From assembly GCF_014192155.1 (NCBI RefSeq), contig NZ_JACHXO010000008.1, positions 248,001-312,000 of the forward strand: a DNA stretch of 64,000 nt, read 5' to 3'. Under the pieces are notes generated by a model that saw only the letters and a list, made by a program, of their open reading frames with translations, was not told where the DNA came from and made no database searches. Both the position numbers and the translations under genes were made by a program. The stretch is from Roseateles terrae (GTDB taxonomy: Bacteria > Pseudomonadota > Gammaproteobacteria > Burkholderiales > Burkholderiaceae_C). Positions 45,304 to 54,065 of this stretch are shown here, piece after piece. Each line of letters begins with the position of its first letter. Position 1 is the stretch's first letter.

Positions 45304-45375
45304 GCGCAAAGCGTCGGGCAATGGGTCGCGCAGAGGGTCGCGCAATGGGTCGCGCAAGGGATCGCGCAAAGGGTC
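45304..45375. repeat. 12-bp tandem repeat, six units, upstream of mnmC
   Basis: Units on the plus strand are GCGCAAAGCGTC, GGGCAATGGGTC, GCGCAGAGGGTC, GCGCAATGGGTC, GCGCAAGGGATC and GCGCAAAGGGTC. The array starts 20 bp before the mnmC start codon, where its promoter or leader should be. Confidence 0.85.
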
Positions 45376-45426
45376 CTGCACCTTGCCGCGTGCATTCCGG
45401 TGAACGAGCCCACGGCCGGAAATGCA

Positions 45427-45445
45427 ACCGGCCCATGAAGGGCCG
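45427..45445 (-). terminator. Hairpin after rhlE
   Basis: CCGGCCC (45427-45433), loop ATGAA, GGGCCGG (45439-45445), about 90 bp past the rhlE stop. On the minus strand it is followed by TTGCATTTCC, weakly T-rich. A terminator is likely but not classical. Confidence 0.45.
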
Positions 45446-45535
45446 GGGAGGGACAGCAGGCCAGGACGGACCCGGCCAGCCATCAGAAGCGAGCGATCCC
45501 GGTGCACGGCCGGAATCGACGGATCGGCTGGCCGA

Positions 45536-47173
45536 TCAGCTCTGCGACTTCGGACGCGTCAGCGCGCCGCCGGAAGCACGGCCGCCCTGGCCCGCACCAC
45601 CCGCCGGACGGCGATCGCCCTGGCGACCGGCGCCCTGGCCTTGATGCGCCGGACGCGCCTGGCCTGGAGCGCCTGCCGGGCGGCCGGAGCCACCACCAGC
45701 ACCGCCCTGACCTTGACCCTGGCCGCGACCGCCCTGGCCACCCTGACCGCCGGAGCGGCCCGAGCCCTGGGCCGGACGACCGCCACCGGAACCGCCCGGA
45801 CGGCCCTGACCGCCCGCGGAGCGAGCACCGTCACGACCGCCGCCATCACGATTGGCATCACGACCGCCATCGCGGCCACCGTCACGGTGTCCATCACGGC
45901 CGCCGCCACCGCCGCCACGGCGCTGACCACCGCCGCCGCCGCCCGACGGACGGCCGGAACCACCGGAGCGGCCAGCACCCCCATTGAGCACCATCCGGCC
46001 CAGCACGATCGGTTCCGGCTTGGCATTCGGATCCGGCTCGAAGCCCGGCACCACCTCGCGGGGAATCTCGCGCTTGATCAGCTTCTGGATGTCGCGCAGG
46101 AAACCTTCCTCGTCGACACAGACCAGCGACAGGGCTTCGCCCTGGGCGCCCGCACGGCCGGTACGGCCGATGCGGTGCACGTAGTCTTCCGAGACATTGG
46201 GAAGCTCGTAGTTCACCACGTGCGGCAGTTGGTCGATGTCGATGCCGCGGGCCGCGATGTCGGTGGCCACCAGCACCTGCAGATCGCCGCTCTTGAACTC
46301 GGCCAGCGCCTTGGTGCGCGCACCCTGGCTCTTGTTGCCGTGGATCGCCATGGCGCTGATGCCCTGCTTGTCCAGGAACTCAGCCAGGCGGTTGGCGCCA
46401 TGCTTCATGCGGGTGAAGACCAGCACTTGATGCCAGTCGTGCTGGCGGATCAGATGCGCCAGCAGTTCCTTCTTCTTGTCGCGATCCACCGGGTGGATCT
46501 TCTGGGCGATGGTGTCCGCCGTGGCATTGCGACGGGCCACTTCGATCAGGCCCGGCTTGTCCAGCAGACGGTCGGCCAGCGCCTTGATCTCGTCACTGAA
46601 GGTGGCCGAGAACAACAGGCTCTGCTTCTTGGCCGGCAGCAGGGCCAGCACCTTCTTGATGTCGTGGATGAAGCCCATGTCCAGCATGCGGTCGGCTTCG
46701 TCCAGCACCAGGATCTCGACGTGGGACAGGTCCAGCGTGCCTTGCTGCGCGTGGTCCAGCAGACGGCCCGGCGTGGCCACCAGGATGTCCACGCCCTTGC
46801 GCAGCTTGTCGATCTGCGGCTGCATGCCGACGCCACCAAACATGACCATGCTGGTCAACGGCAGGTATTTGCCGTAGGTGCGCACACTTTCTTCCACCTG
46901 AGCGGCGAGTTCGCGGGTGGGCGTCAGCACCAGGGCGCGCACGGCGACACGGCCGCGTCCGTCCTTCACCGGCTTGCCGGTGGAAAGACGCTGGAGAACG
47001 GGGAGGGTGAAACCGGCGGTCTTGCCGGTGCCGGTCTGGGCGCCGGCCATGAGGTCGCCGCCGCTGAGCACGGCCGGAATGGCCTGGGCCTGGATGGGCG
47101 TGGGAGAGGTATAACCGACTTCGGCAAGGGCGCGAAGCAGGGGCTGGGACAGGCCCAGTGCATCAAAACTCAT
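45536..47173 (-). CDS. rhlE: DEAD-box ATP-dependent RNA helicase (RhlE type)
   Basis: RNA helicase of 545 residues for ribosome assembly and RNA decay. Motifs: Q motif [19 protein letters not shown], Walker [38 protein letters not shown] box as [17 protein letters not shown] as [10 protein letters not shown], then [20 protein letters not shown] and [17 protein letters not shown]. After about residue 385 the tail is 160 residues of Gly/Arg-rich low complexity ([20 protein letters not shown]) with RGG-like repeats, which can bind RNA and favour condensates. The gene has a long, structured leader. Regulation by cold or by its own product is inferred. Confidence 0.93.
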   Translation of the reverse strand: MSFDALGLSQPLLRALAEVGYTSPTPIQAQAIPAVLSGGDLMAGAQTGTGKTAGFTLPVLQRLSTGKPVKDGRGRVAVRALVLTPTRELAAQVEESVRTYGKYLPLTSMVMFGGVGMQPQIDKLRKGVDILVATPGRLLDHAQQGTLDLSHVEILVLDEADRMLDMGFIHDIKKVLALLPAKKQSLLFSATFSDEIKALADRLLDKPGLIEVARRNATADTIAQKIHPVDRDKKKELLAHLIRQHDWHQVLVFTRMKHGANRLAEFLDKQGISAMAIHGNKSQGARTKALAEFKSGDLQVLVATDIAARGIDIDQLPHVVNYELPNVSEDYVHRIGRTGRAGAQGEALSLVCVDEEGFLRDIQKLIKREIPREVVPGFEPDPNAKPEPIVLGRMVLNGGAGRSGGSGRPSGGGGGGQRRGGGGGGRDGHRDGGRDGGRDANRDGGGRDGARSAGGQGRPGGSGGGRPAQGSGRSGGQGGQGGRGQGQGQGGAGGGSGRPAGAPGQARPAHQGQGAGRQGDRRPAGGAGQGGRASGGALTRPKSQS

Positions 47174-47700
47174 AAGGCTGCTTTGTTGTGGTGCCCACGC
47201 GGGGATGCCGTGCGGGACTTGTGCAGCACACCGTCCGGTGAGGAGGTGCCAGTCTTCGGCTGCTGTGGAGATGGCTGTGAAGAGAGGTCAGGGCGACTTC
47301 TGCCTCATGGGGCAGGCTGGCCTTGGACAGCACTCAATACATCGGGCCGCGGCAAGACTGTGGCCGCGGCGTTGGTTCGTATTGTAGCCGAGGCACGCCC
47401 CACCTCCGGAGGGAGCAAGACCCCCTTGGCAGGATGTGCGAGTAGCAACTTCAGGCCTTCCCCCACCTCGTGGGGACCTGTGCAAACCGTGGGCACACCC
47501 TCTGCGGGACGACTGCAAAAAGTCTGCAAATCGCCCGGAATAACAGGCGCAGATCGCTCGAATTTGTCGGCGGACGCGGTCGTGTATCAGGCTCGTAAAG
47601 CGAGGGTAAAAAGCACTGGGAGACCGGCCCAGTTCCGCCTCTAAAGACGATTCTGTCGGCATAGTCTTGCCGCAGTCACCACTTGTGCCCCCGTCCCACA
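47174..47700. other. Divergent spacer: rhlE leader and regulator promoter
   Basis: This 527-bp stretch has no gene I can support. On the minus strand TACAAT (47386-47381) is the best -10 for rhlE, giving a leader of about 200 nt. Near its 5' end CCGCGGC (47347-47353) and GCCGCGG (47363-47369) form a hairpin. The half nearest 47701 is the presumed promoter region of the OmpR-type regulator; no clear -35/-10 pair was found there. Confidence 0.5.
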
Positions 47701-48408
47701 ATGAGTTCTCCCTTCCCTGATCCCGCCATCGGCACCCACCTGCTGCTGTTGGACCCGGACAGCCATGCTCGGCTGCGTTGTGCCGCCTTGCTACGGGCGT
47801 GGGGATATCGCGTCACGGACAGCAGTGAACCTGCGCTGCTGGACCGCATTCCTTTACTACCGGTAGACCTGTGTTTGCTGGATCCCAGCGATGCCCGTGA
47901 GGCCGGCTGGTCGGCACTGACGCGCCTGCGTCAGCGGTCCCGCCTGCCGGTGATCGTGTTGCTGCAACATGACAGCACGCTGGAGCGGGTGCTGGCCCTG
48001 GAACGCGGCGCCGATGCGGTGGCACCCAAGGACGGCGAACCGCGCGAGCTGCAGGCCCGCATCAAGTCGTTGCTGCGTCCCCGCGAAGGCGATCCCACAG
48101 AAGTGCTGATGTTCGGCCGCTTCAAGCTTGAACCGATGACGCGCCGCCTGTCCGGTCCGGGCGGCTTCTGCGTGGTGCTGTCGCAGAGTGAATACAAGCT
48201 GCTGCGCGCCTTCCTGGAGCGCCCGCATAGCGTGTTGCAGCGGCAGGAGCTGCTGCACCTGGCGCGCGGGGACGGCGTCACGGCGCTGGAGCGAAGCGTC
48301 GATCTGATGGTCTCGCGCCTGCGCCAGAAGCTCAATGACGATCCCAGCTCGCCACTGATCCGCACCGTGCGCGGCGTCGGTTACCTTTTCGATCCGCCAC
48401 TACGCTGA
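47701..48408 (+). CDS. OmpR-family response regulator
   Basis: Two-domain DNA-binding regulator, 235 residues. The receiver domain has LLLLDPDSHARLRCAALLRA (acidic pocket Asp-Asp reduced to one pair, D-P-D), the phospho-Asp in LCLLDPSDA near residue 57, and VIVLLQHDSTLERVLALERG with ADAVAPKD (conserved Lys). The C-terminal winged helix reads LEPMTRRLSGPGGFCVVLSQ, SEYKLLRAFLERPHSVLQRQ and SVDLMVSRLRQKL, ending with IRTVRGVGYLFDPP. No histidine kinase is nearby, so it is an orphan here. ATG 47701 (MSSPFPDPA) is likely; GTG/ATG options upstream are weak. Confidence 0.88.
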   Translation: MSSPFPDPAIGTHLLLLDPDSHARLRCAALLRAWGYRVTDSSEPALLDRIPLLPVDLCLLDPSDAREAGWSALTRLRQRSRLPVIVLLQHDSTLERVLALERGADAVAPKDGEPRELQARIKSLLRPREGDPTEVLMFGRFKLEPMTRRLSGPGGFCVVLSQSEYKLLRAFLERPHSVLQRQELLHLARGDGVTALERSVDLMVSRLRQKLNDDPSSPLIRTVRGVGYLFDPPLR

Positions 48409-48422
48409 CGGCCGCGGAGGGG

Positions 48423-50513
48423 TCAGCCGTTCAGCGCCCGCTCGATGAAGTCCCGCGGCACCTTGGGCTTGGACACCCGTACGCTGAACCAGCGCCGCAC
48501 GTCCTGCTCCAGCCCGATGCCGTGCATGAAGTTGTAGAGCGCCTTCTTCAGGGCGTCGCCCATCGCGTCGTGGTCGGTCCCGGTCGGGTCGACAAAACCG
48601 ACATCGTTCTTGGCAAACGGGGCGGGCGGCAGCGGCAGCAGCTCCACGCCGAAAGCCTCGGGATTCTTGCCCACCGGTGAATGCACCGTGCAGGCGAAGC
48701 GGTGGAAAAAGCCGCTCTGGATGCAGCCGTTCTCAAACAGCTGCCGCACATATTCCAGCGCATCCACCGTGTCCTGCACCGTCTGGGTGGGGAATCCGTA
48801 CATCAGATAGGCATGCACCAGGATGCCGGATTCGGTGAAGGCACGGGTCACCCGCGCCACCTGCTCCACCGACACGCCCTTCTGCATCAGCTTCAGCAGA
48901 CGGTCGGAGGCCACCTCCAGGCCGCCGCTGATGGCAATGCAGCCGCTGTCCGCCAGCAATTGGCAGAGCTCGGGCGTGAAGGTCTTTTCAAAGCGCACAT
49001 TGCCCCACCAGCTGATGGAGACGCCGCGGTCGATCAGTTCCTGCGCCAGCGCCCGCAACACCTTCGGCGGTGCGGCTTCGTCCACGAAATGGAAGCCGGT
49101 CTGGCCGGTTTCCTTCACGATGGCTTCGATGCGGTCCACCAGCGTCTTGGCGGAGGCGGCTTCGTAGCGGGAGATGTAGTCCAGCGTGATGTCGCAGAAG
49201 CTGCACTTCTTCCAGTAGCAGCCGTGGGCCACCGTCAGCTTGTTCCAGCGGCCGTCGCTCCAGAGCCGGTTCATCGGATTGAGCATGTCCAGCAGGGACA
49301 GATAGCTGCCCAGCGGCAGGCCGTCCCAGGTGGGCGTGCCGACGTCCTCGAAGGGCACGTCAGGTTCGGCGAAGTTGATGTAGCGGACGAAGGCGTTGGC
49401 GCTGCTGGTCCCGTTGCCGGTGTCGCCGCCGACCCCGCCGACCCCGCCGACCCCGTTGCTGGCCTTGGTCACGACGTCCTGTTCGTTGCCGGTGCTGGCG
49501 TCGGCGGGGGCGTCAGCCACGGTCGGCACGTCGCCCCCGTCAGCTGTCGCGTGCGGAATGGCGCCGAGAGGTGCGTCGTCCTTCGACTGCCGCACGAAGG
49601 TCCGCACCAGCCGTTGCCGCCCGCGCTTGCCCGCCAGATGTTCCAGCAACGCCAGCAGCGGGCGTTCACCTGCATCCAGCGTCACATAGTCGACGTAATC
49701 AAACAGCCGCGTTTCGGTCAGCTCCCGCAGCTCGGTGTTCACAAAACCGCCGCCCAGCACCACCGGTACATGAGGCCGCACCCGCTTGATCGTCTGGCCG
49801 ATGCGCAGCGCTGCATACACTGCACCCGGGAAGGGCACCGACAGCAGCACCACATCCGGTTGTTCAGCGTCGAGGGCTTCCAGCGTCAGCTGCTCCAGCA
49901 GCTGGTCCACCAGATTGGGCGGCGCGGACAACGCATCGTGCAACGGGTCAAAGGTCGGCTGGCTGGTGGCCAGCTGCTCGGCATACCGCACGAATTCAAA
50001 CCGTGCATCCACCGACTCGCGCAGCACATCCGCCAGGTCATTCAGGTAGAGCGTCGCCAGGTGTCGCGCCCGGTCCTGCAGCCCCAGCGCCCCGAACGCC
50101 CAGGCCAGCGGATCTTCCCCTTCCTCGGACACATACACGTCCAGCGACTGGAACCGCGCCCCTTCCGGCAGAAAGCCGCGGGTGTTGATGCGGTGGGCCA
50201 GCGTGGTGTCGCGTCCCTGCAGGAAAGCGATCGTGGCGGAAATCGTGGAAAAGTACCGGTCGAAGTTGCCTGCGAAGTGGGTCGAGGCCGGTCCGCGATC
50301 CTGCGCGGGAATGGCCTGCACCGCCGCCAGGACCTGCTGCAGCCCCTCGCGTGAGAACAGCCGCAGCACCAGCGCCAGCGCCAGGTCACGCTGGGTGGCG
50401 GTCACCCCGCGCGAGCGCAGGAAGCCCGTCAGATAGGCGGTGGAGGGGTAAGGCGTGTTGAGCTGCGTCATCGGCGGGATGAGCGACAGCACGCGAAGGG
50501 ACGACACGGACAT
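48423..50513 (-). CDS. B12-binding domain radical SAM protein
   Basis: Large radical SAM enzyme of 696 residues. The N-terminal part is cobalamin-domain-like (VLSLIPPMTQLNTPYPSTAY and later DVVLLSVPFPGAVYAALRIG and VVLGGGFVNTELRELTETRL). The iron-sulfur motif is CYWKKCSFCDITLDYISRYE (CX4CX2C, one residue longer than the usual CX3CX2C, counted from the first Cys). FVDEAAPPKVLRALAQELID and GGLEVASDRLLKLMQKGVSV follow. Between the halves is a 60-residue low-complexity insert with a 9-bp DNA repeat giving VGGVGGVGG (49425-49457). ATG 50513 (MSVSSLRVLSLI) was chosen. The product is unknown. It lies between the regulator at 47.7 kb and HU. Confidence 0.85.
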   Translation of the reverse strand: MSVSSLRVLSLIPPMTQLNTPYPSTAYLTGFLRSRGVTATQRDLALALVLRLFSREGLQQVLAAVQAIPAQDRGPASTHFAGNFDRYFSTISATIAFLQGRDTTLAHRINTRGFLPEGARFQSLDVYVSEEGEDPLAWAFGALGLQDRARHLATLYLNDLADVLRESVDARFEFVRYAEQLATSQPTFDPLHDALSAPPNLVDQLLEQLTLEALDAEQPDVVLLSVPFPGAVYAALRIGQTIKRVRPHVPVVLGGGFVNTELRELTETRLFDYVDYVTLDAGERPLLALLEHLAGKRGRQRLVRTFVRQSKDDAPLGAIPHATADGGDVPTVADAPADASTGNEQDVVTKASNGVGGVGGVGGDTGNGTSSANAFVRYINFAEPDVPFEDVGTPTWDGLPLGSYLSLLDMLNPMNRLWSDGRWNKLTVAHGCYWKKCSFCDITLDYISRYEAASAKTLVDRIEAIVKETGQTGFHFVDEAAPPKVLRALAQELIDRGVSISWWGNVRFEKTFTPELCQLLADSGCIAISGGLEVASDRLLKLMQKGVSVEQVARVTRAFTESGILVHAYLMYGFPTQTVQDTVDALEYVRQLFENGCIQSGFFHRFACTVHSPVGKNPEAFGVELLPLPPAPFAKNDVGFVDPTGTDHDAMGDALKKALYNFMHGIGLEQDVRRWFSVRVSKPKVPRDFIERALNG

Positions 50514-50530
50514 GCAGCAACTGTAGAAGC

Positions 50531-50561
50531 AAAAAAACAAACCCGGCGAAAGCCGGGTTTG
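50531..50561 (-). terminator. Rho-independent terminator of the HU gene
   Basis: Read on the minus strand, CAAACCCGGC, loop TTTC, GCCGGGTTTG, then TTTTTTTGC: a 10-bp stem and seven T. It lies 45 bp after the HU stop and just before the radical SAM start. Confidence 0.92.
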
Positions 50562-50605
50562 CGGGAAGGCCACGCAGGGCCTTCAGCAGACGAATGCTGC
50601 CGGAA

Positions 50606-50950
50606 TTACTTCTTGGCGGCCTTCTTGGCGGCGGGCTTGGCGGCCGGCTTGGCAGCAGCCTTGCGGGCAGCAGCCTTCGGATCCACGGCGGCCTTGAAGC
50701 CAGCGCCCGGGGTGAACTTCGGCAGCTTGGCGGCAGCGATCTTGATCTTGTCGCCGGTGCTGGGGTTCACGCCGGTACGGGCGGCACGAGCGTGCTGCTT
50801 GAAGGAGCCGAAGCCCGGGATGGACACTTGGCCACCCTTCTTCACCGTAGTGACCACGGCGTCCAGCAGCGTTTCCAGGATGCGGCCGGCTTCGGCCTTG
50901 GTCAGTTCGTGCTTGGAAGCCAGGTGTTCGATCAGTTCGGTCTTGTTCAT
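50606..50950 (-). CDS. HU-family DNA-binding protein with H1-like Lys/Ala tail
   Basis: Nucleoid protein of 114 residues. The HU core reads MNKTELIEHLASKHELTKAE, LETLLDAVVTTVKKGGQVSI, PGFGSFKQHARAARTGVNPS (the DNA-binding arm with the conserved Pro) and TGDKIKIAAAKLPKFTPGAG. From residue 92 it has a lysine/alanine/proline tail (AAARKAAAKPAAKPAAKKAAKK) like histone H1, common in betaproteobacterial HU. The upstream leader has CCGGCG (50975-50980) and CGCCGG (50984-50989) as a hairpin. A weak promoter-like pair (minus strand TTGCAC at 51025-51020, CACAAT at 51004-50999) precedes it. A strong terminator closes it. Confidence 0.94.
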   Translation of the reverse strand: MNKTELIEHLASKHELTKAEAGRILETLLDAVVTTVKKGGQVSIPGFGSFKQHARAARTGVNPSTGDKIKIAAAKLPKFTPGAGFKAAVDPKAAARKAAAKPAAKPAAKKAAKK

Positions 50951-51200
50951 TCGATTGACTCTTGCAAGTTAAGCCCGGCGTGTCGCCGGACGCCGCGTAT
51001 TGTGCGCGAGAAATCACCAGTGCAACTGCGGGTTGCCCCGCAAATGCACGAGGAAAGCTCGCGGAAAGCACGATCGAAGCACGATGAAATCGCACATCCG
51101 GGGCCAGGTCTTGAGGAATCCCCGTGTTGATCGGGGTTTGCGACGATTCGTCAGCGAGTGAAACCATCCCGCGCCGTGTGCCCCGACAGACGCGCCGCCG

Positions 51201-51752
51201 CTACACCAGCAGTCGGTGGACGAGGTCCGGCGTGCTCGCTGCGCCATATTTCTTCATCAGGCGGGCCCGGTAGACGTCCACCGTCCGCGGGCTGACGCCC
51301 AGCTTGCGGCCGATCAGCTTGCTGGTCAGCCCCTCGATCAGCAGCGCGGCGATCTCCCGTTCCCGCGGCGTCAGTTCCGCCTTGAGCTGTCGCCGCGCGG
51401 ACAGGTCCTCGAAACTCCAGATGCCGCTGGCATGCGGCTGGGCCGGGTCCAGCGCCCGTCCCGAGACGTGACACCAGAACAGCTCACCGGCGCGCGGCCC
51501 GCCCACACGCTTCATCACCCGTTCGTCGGCGTAATAGCCGTTGGCATCGAGACTGGCGAGGATGCGCTCGCCGGTGCGCTCGAATTCCACCGGGCTCGGA
51601 TAGAGCAGGGCGAAGCTGTGGCCGATGAGCTGGTCGCGTTCGGCCCCGAAGATGGCCAGCAACTGGCGGTTGCAATCCCGGATCAGGCGGTGTTCAGAGA
51701 TCACCAGGCCAATGGGCGCCTGGTCGAAGGCAGTACGGTAGTCCAGCGGCAT
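51201..51752 (-). CDS. PAS-domain LuxR-family transcriptional regulator
   Basis: Regulator of 183 residues. A PAS domain (about residues 1-115: AFDQAPIGLVISEHRLIRDC and LLAIFGAERDQLIGHSFALL) is followed by a LuxR/FixJ HTH: LTPREREIAALLIEGLTSKL and IGRKLGVSPRTVDVYRARLM. There is no receiver domain. Its start is 2 bp after the thioesterase stop, so both are one operon, divergent from the scoAB genes. The layout (PAS-LuxR regulator, thioesterase, CoA transferase) suggests it controls acetoacetate/short-chain acyl-CoA use. Target and ligand are inferred. Confidence 0.88.
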   Translation of the reverse strand: MPLDYRTAFDQAPIGLVISEHRLIRDCNRQLLAIFGAERDQLIGHSFALLYPSPVEFERTGERILASLDANGYYADERVMKRVGGPRAGELFWCHVSGRALDPAQPHASGIWSFEDLSARRQLKAELTPREREIAALLIEGLTSKLIGRKLGVSPRTVDVYRARLMKKYGAASTPDLVHRLLV

Positions 51753-51754
51753 GC

Positions 51755-52168
51755 TCAGGTGGAAAGCAGGGCATAGGTGGTAGTGGCCTGGACGGCCAGG
51801 CGGTCCTGATCGTCCAGCAGGTCGATCTGTCCAAAGGCCAGCTGGCGGCCCTGGCGCAGCAGCCGTGCGTCGATTCGCAACTCGCTGCCAGTGACCGGTC
51901 GCAGGAAGGTCGTTTGCAATTGCACGGTGGTCATGGGCCGGAATTCCCCCAGTTCGCTCATCATCAGCAGCACCATGGCGGTGTCAGCGGCGGCCATGCT
52001 GGCCTGACCGCAGAGCACGCCGCCGCCGTGGATGAGATCGGGGGTCAGCGGCATCGTCAGGCGCAGTCGCCCCGGCTCGGCATGGACGGGTTGCACTCGC
52101 AATGCGAGGATCCAGGGCGCAAAGATGCGGGGCATCTGCTGCTGCAGGGCGTCCAGGCTGATCGGCAT
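51755..52168 (-). CDS. PaaI-type thioesterase (hotdog fold)
   Basis: Hotdog-fold acyl-CoA thioesterase, 137 residues. The motif GGGVLCGQASMAAADTAMVL (family HGGxxxxLxDxA pattern, here with Cys-Gly instead of Ala-Leu) and MTTVQLQTTFLRPVTGSELR are visible, with LRQGRQLAFGQIDLLDDQDR as the final strands. It is translated with the LuxR-type regulator and diverges from scoAB, suggesting clearance of acyl-CoA intermediates in the same pathway. Substrate unknown. Confidence 0.8.
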   Translation of the reverse strand: MPISLDALQQQMPRIFAPWILALRVQPVHAEPGRLRLTMPLTPDLIHGGGVLCGQASMAAADTAMVLLMMSELGEFRPMTTVQLQTTFLRPVTGSELRIDARLLRQGRQLAFGQIDLLDDQDRLAVQATTTYALLST

Positions 52169-52199
52169 CGGGTCCTCGCGGCGGTCGGGTTAGTCAATT

Positions 52200-52230
52200 C
52201 TACGTACCCGCTACTTAAGCGCTTACGTAG
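52200..52230. promoter_or_regulatory. Inverted-repeat operator candidate upstream of scoAB
   Basis: CTACGTA (52200-52206) and TACGTAG (52224-52230) are exact inverted arms around 17 bp, in a short AT-richer stretch between the divergent thioesterase and scoA genes. The spacing suits a dimeric regulator such as the neighbouring PAS-LuxR protein, which is inference. Confidence 0.5.
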
Positions 52231-52293
52231 TACGCTTTTTCAAGGGGAACCTCTGCATCACTCCCGCGAAGCGGAGTCAACAGGAGACATTGG

Positions 52294-52995
52294 ATGAACA
52301 AGCTTTATCCCAGCGCCGCGGCGGCGCTGGACGGCATCGTGCGCGACGGCCAGTTGATGGCCGTGGGTGGATTCGGTCTGTGCGGCATTCCTGAAGCGCT
52401 GATCGCGGCGCTGCGGGACAGCGGCGTCAAGGATCTGACCGTGATTTCCAACAATGCGGGCGTTGATGGCTTTGGCCTGGGCCAATTGCTGGAGACGCGG
52501 CAGATCCGCAAGATGATTTCCAGCTATGTCGGCGAGAACAAGGAATTCGAGCGCCAGTACCTGGCGGGCGAGCTGGAGCTGGAATTCACGCCGCAAGGCA
52601 CGCTGGCCGAGAAGCTCCGGGCGGGCGGTGCCGGCATTCCGGCTTTCTTCACTCGCACCGGCGTGGGCACGCTCGTGGCCGAGGGCAAGGAAATCCGCGA
52701 ATTCGACGGCCATGCCTATGTGATGGAGCGGGCGCTGAATCCCGATGTGGCGCTGGTCAAGGCGCATGTGGCGGACAAGAGCGGCAACCTGATCTTCCGC
52801 CGCACCGCCCGCAACTTCAATCCGGCCTGCGCCATGGCCGGCAAGCTGACGGTGGTGGAGGTGGAGCAGGTGGTGGAAGTGGGCGACCTGGATCCGGACG
52901 CCATTCATCTGCCCGGCATCTACGTGCATCGCATCGTGCACAACCCGACGCCGGAAAAGCGCATTGAAAAGCGCACCATCCGCCCTGCCGCCTGA
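52294..52995 (+). CDS. scoA: 3-oxoacid CoA-transferase subunit A
   Basis: Alpha subunit of succinyl-CoA:3-oxoacid CoA-transferase, 233 residues, activating acetoacetate and similar acids. Family motifs: [60 protein letters not shown] and [20 protein letters not shown], all in usual order. It lies 10 bp before scoB (stop 52995, ATG 53006) with a GGAG ribosome site between. The pair diverges from a thioesterase and PAS-LuxR regulator, likely their controllers. Confidence 0.95.
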   Translation: MNKLYPSAAAALDGIVRDGQLMAVGGFGLCGIPEALIAALRDSGVKDLTVISNNAGVDGFGLGQLLETRQIRKMISSYVGENKEFERQYLAGELELEFTPQGTLAEKLRAGGAGIPAFFTRTGVGTLVAEGKEIREFDGHAYVMERALNPDVALVKAHVADKSGNLIFRRTARNFNPACAMAGKLTVVEVEQVVEVGDLDPDAIHLPGIYVHRIVHNPTPEKRIEKRTIRPAA

Positions 52996-53005
52996 GGAGA
53001 TCAAC

Positions 53006-53644
53006 ATGCCCTGGACCCAAGACCAGATGGCGGCTCGCGCCGCCGAAGAACTGCAAGACGGCTTCTATGTGAATCTCGGCATCGGCATTCCGACGCTGGT
53101 GGCCAACTTCGTGCCGGCCGACAAGGAAGTCTGGCTGCAGAGTGAAAACGGCATGCTGGGCATTGGCCCCTTCCCGACGGAGGAAGAGGTGGATGCCGAC
53201 CTGATCAATGCCGGCAAGCAGACAGTGACCACCATCCCTGGCAGCTCGATCTTCGGCAGCCATGACAGCTTCGCCATGATTCGCGGCGGCAAGATCAACC
53301 TGTCCATCCTCGGCGCGATGCAGGTGAGCGAGAAGGGCGACCTGGCCAACTGGATGATTCCCGGCAAGATGGTCAAAGGCATGGGCGGCGCCATGGACCT
53401 GGTGGCCGGCGTGCCGCGTGTCATCGTGCTGATGGAGCATGTGGCCCGCAAGAAGGACGGCACGGAAGACCTGAAGATCATTCCGTCCTGCACGCTGCCG
53501 CTGACTGGCGTGGGGGTGGTGAACCGCATCATCACCGACCTGGCCGTCATGGATGTCACCCCGGAAGGCCTGAAGCTGGTGGAACTCGCCCCGGGTGTCA
53601 CCCGCGAGTTCGTGCAGAGCAAGACGGGTGTGCCGTTGCAGTAA
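53006..53644 (+). CDS. scoB: 3-oxoacid CoA-transferase subunit B
   Basis: Beta subunit of the same CoA-transferase, 212 residues. The catalytic Glu is in [20 protein letters not shown] (the conserved SENG motif). [20 protein letters not shown] starts the fold, and [20 protein letters not shown] is the conserved loop. ATG 53006 ([16 protein letters not shown]) follows GGAG at 52994-52997. It is followed by a very strong terminator at 53691. Together with scoA it moves CoA from succinyl-CoA to 3-oxoacids for ketone-body-type growth. Confidence 0.95.
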   Translation: MPWTQDQMAARAAEELQDGFYVNLGIGIPTLVANFVPADKEVWLQSENGMLGIGPFPTEEEVDADLINAGKQTVTTIPGSSIFGSHDSFAMIRGGKINLSILGAMQVSEKGDLANWMIPGKMVKGMGGAMDLVAGVPRVIVLMEHVARKKDGTEDLKIIPSCTLPLTGVGVVNRIITDLAVMDVTPEGLKLVELAPGVTREFVQSKTGVPLQ

Positions 53645-53690
53645 GCCGTCTCTGACCTGGCTTTGACCAGGCCTCTCTGCACGCCAGATT

Positions 53691-53732
53691 CCGCGGCCCC
53701 AGCGACACAGCGCGCTGGGGCCGCGGTGTTTT
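53691..53732 (+). terminator. Terminator of scoAB
   Basis: CCGCGGCCCCAGCG (53691-53704) pairs with CGCTGGGGCCGCGG (53713-53726), a perfect 14-bp stem with an 8-nt loop, followed by TGTTTTC. It is the strongest stem in the window. Confidence 0.85.
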
Positions 53733-53970
53733 CAGCAGGCCAGCTGGTCACTCGCCGATGCATGAATGAGACAGCCGCTCGAACGCGTGTGGCCCGTGCT
53801 TGTTACGTTCAGATCGAAAGTGCATGTAAGCTTTGAAATGACTTGATGCGCAGGGCTTGCCGAATCAGGGTTACTACGAGAAAAATGGGTGGCGGTGAGC
53901 TCTGACTGACGATGTACGGCTTACCCCGCTCTGCAGTTTTCGCGCAGTGCAGAAATCACATCTTTCCGGT

Positions 53971-53999
53971 TTGTTTCCGCACGATGCACCTGTTATACA
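53971..53999 (+). promoter_or_regulatory. Putative promoter of the DUF1800 gene
   Basis: TTGTTT (53971-53976), 17 bp, TATACA (53994-53999), with ATG at 54066. The -10 matches 4 of 6 positions and the spacing is ideal. Confidence 0.45.
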
Positions 54000-54065
54000 A
54001 ATGACGGTGCGCAAACCGCGCAGTCCCGACACCATGCGGTCATCCACTGAAGCCCATGTGTCGCG

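Larger units (their letters stand above)
53645..54065. other. Spacer between scoB and the DUF1800 gene
   Basis: This 421-bp non-coding stretch holds the scoAB terminator (53691-53732), then about 240 bp where I see no gene, and a promoter-like pair at 53971-53999 for the DUF1800 gene. Confidence 0.6.

Noticed and set aside
45284-45436. N-terminal extension of MnmC encoded by the 12-bp repeats
   Set aside because: The 51 extra residues are Arg/Ala/Pro repeats without similarity to the family, which starts at MKTAPIIPAVVDF.
45422-47644. A 740-residue open frame antisense to rhlE
   Set aside because: The Thr/Ala repeats mirror the Gly/Arg repeat tail of rhlE; no independent evidence for coding.
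47288-47701. A 137-residue minus-strand frame in the rhlE/regulator spacer
   Set aside because: No motif, no ribosome site, and it overlaps the presumed promoters of both genes.
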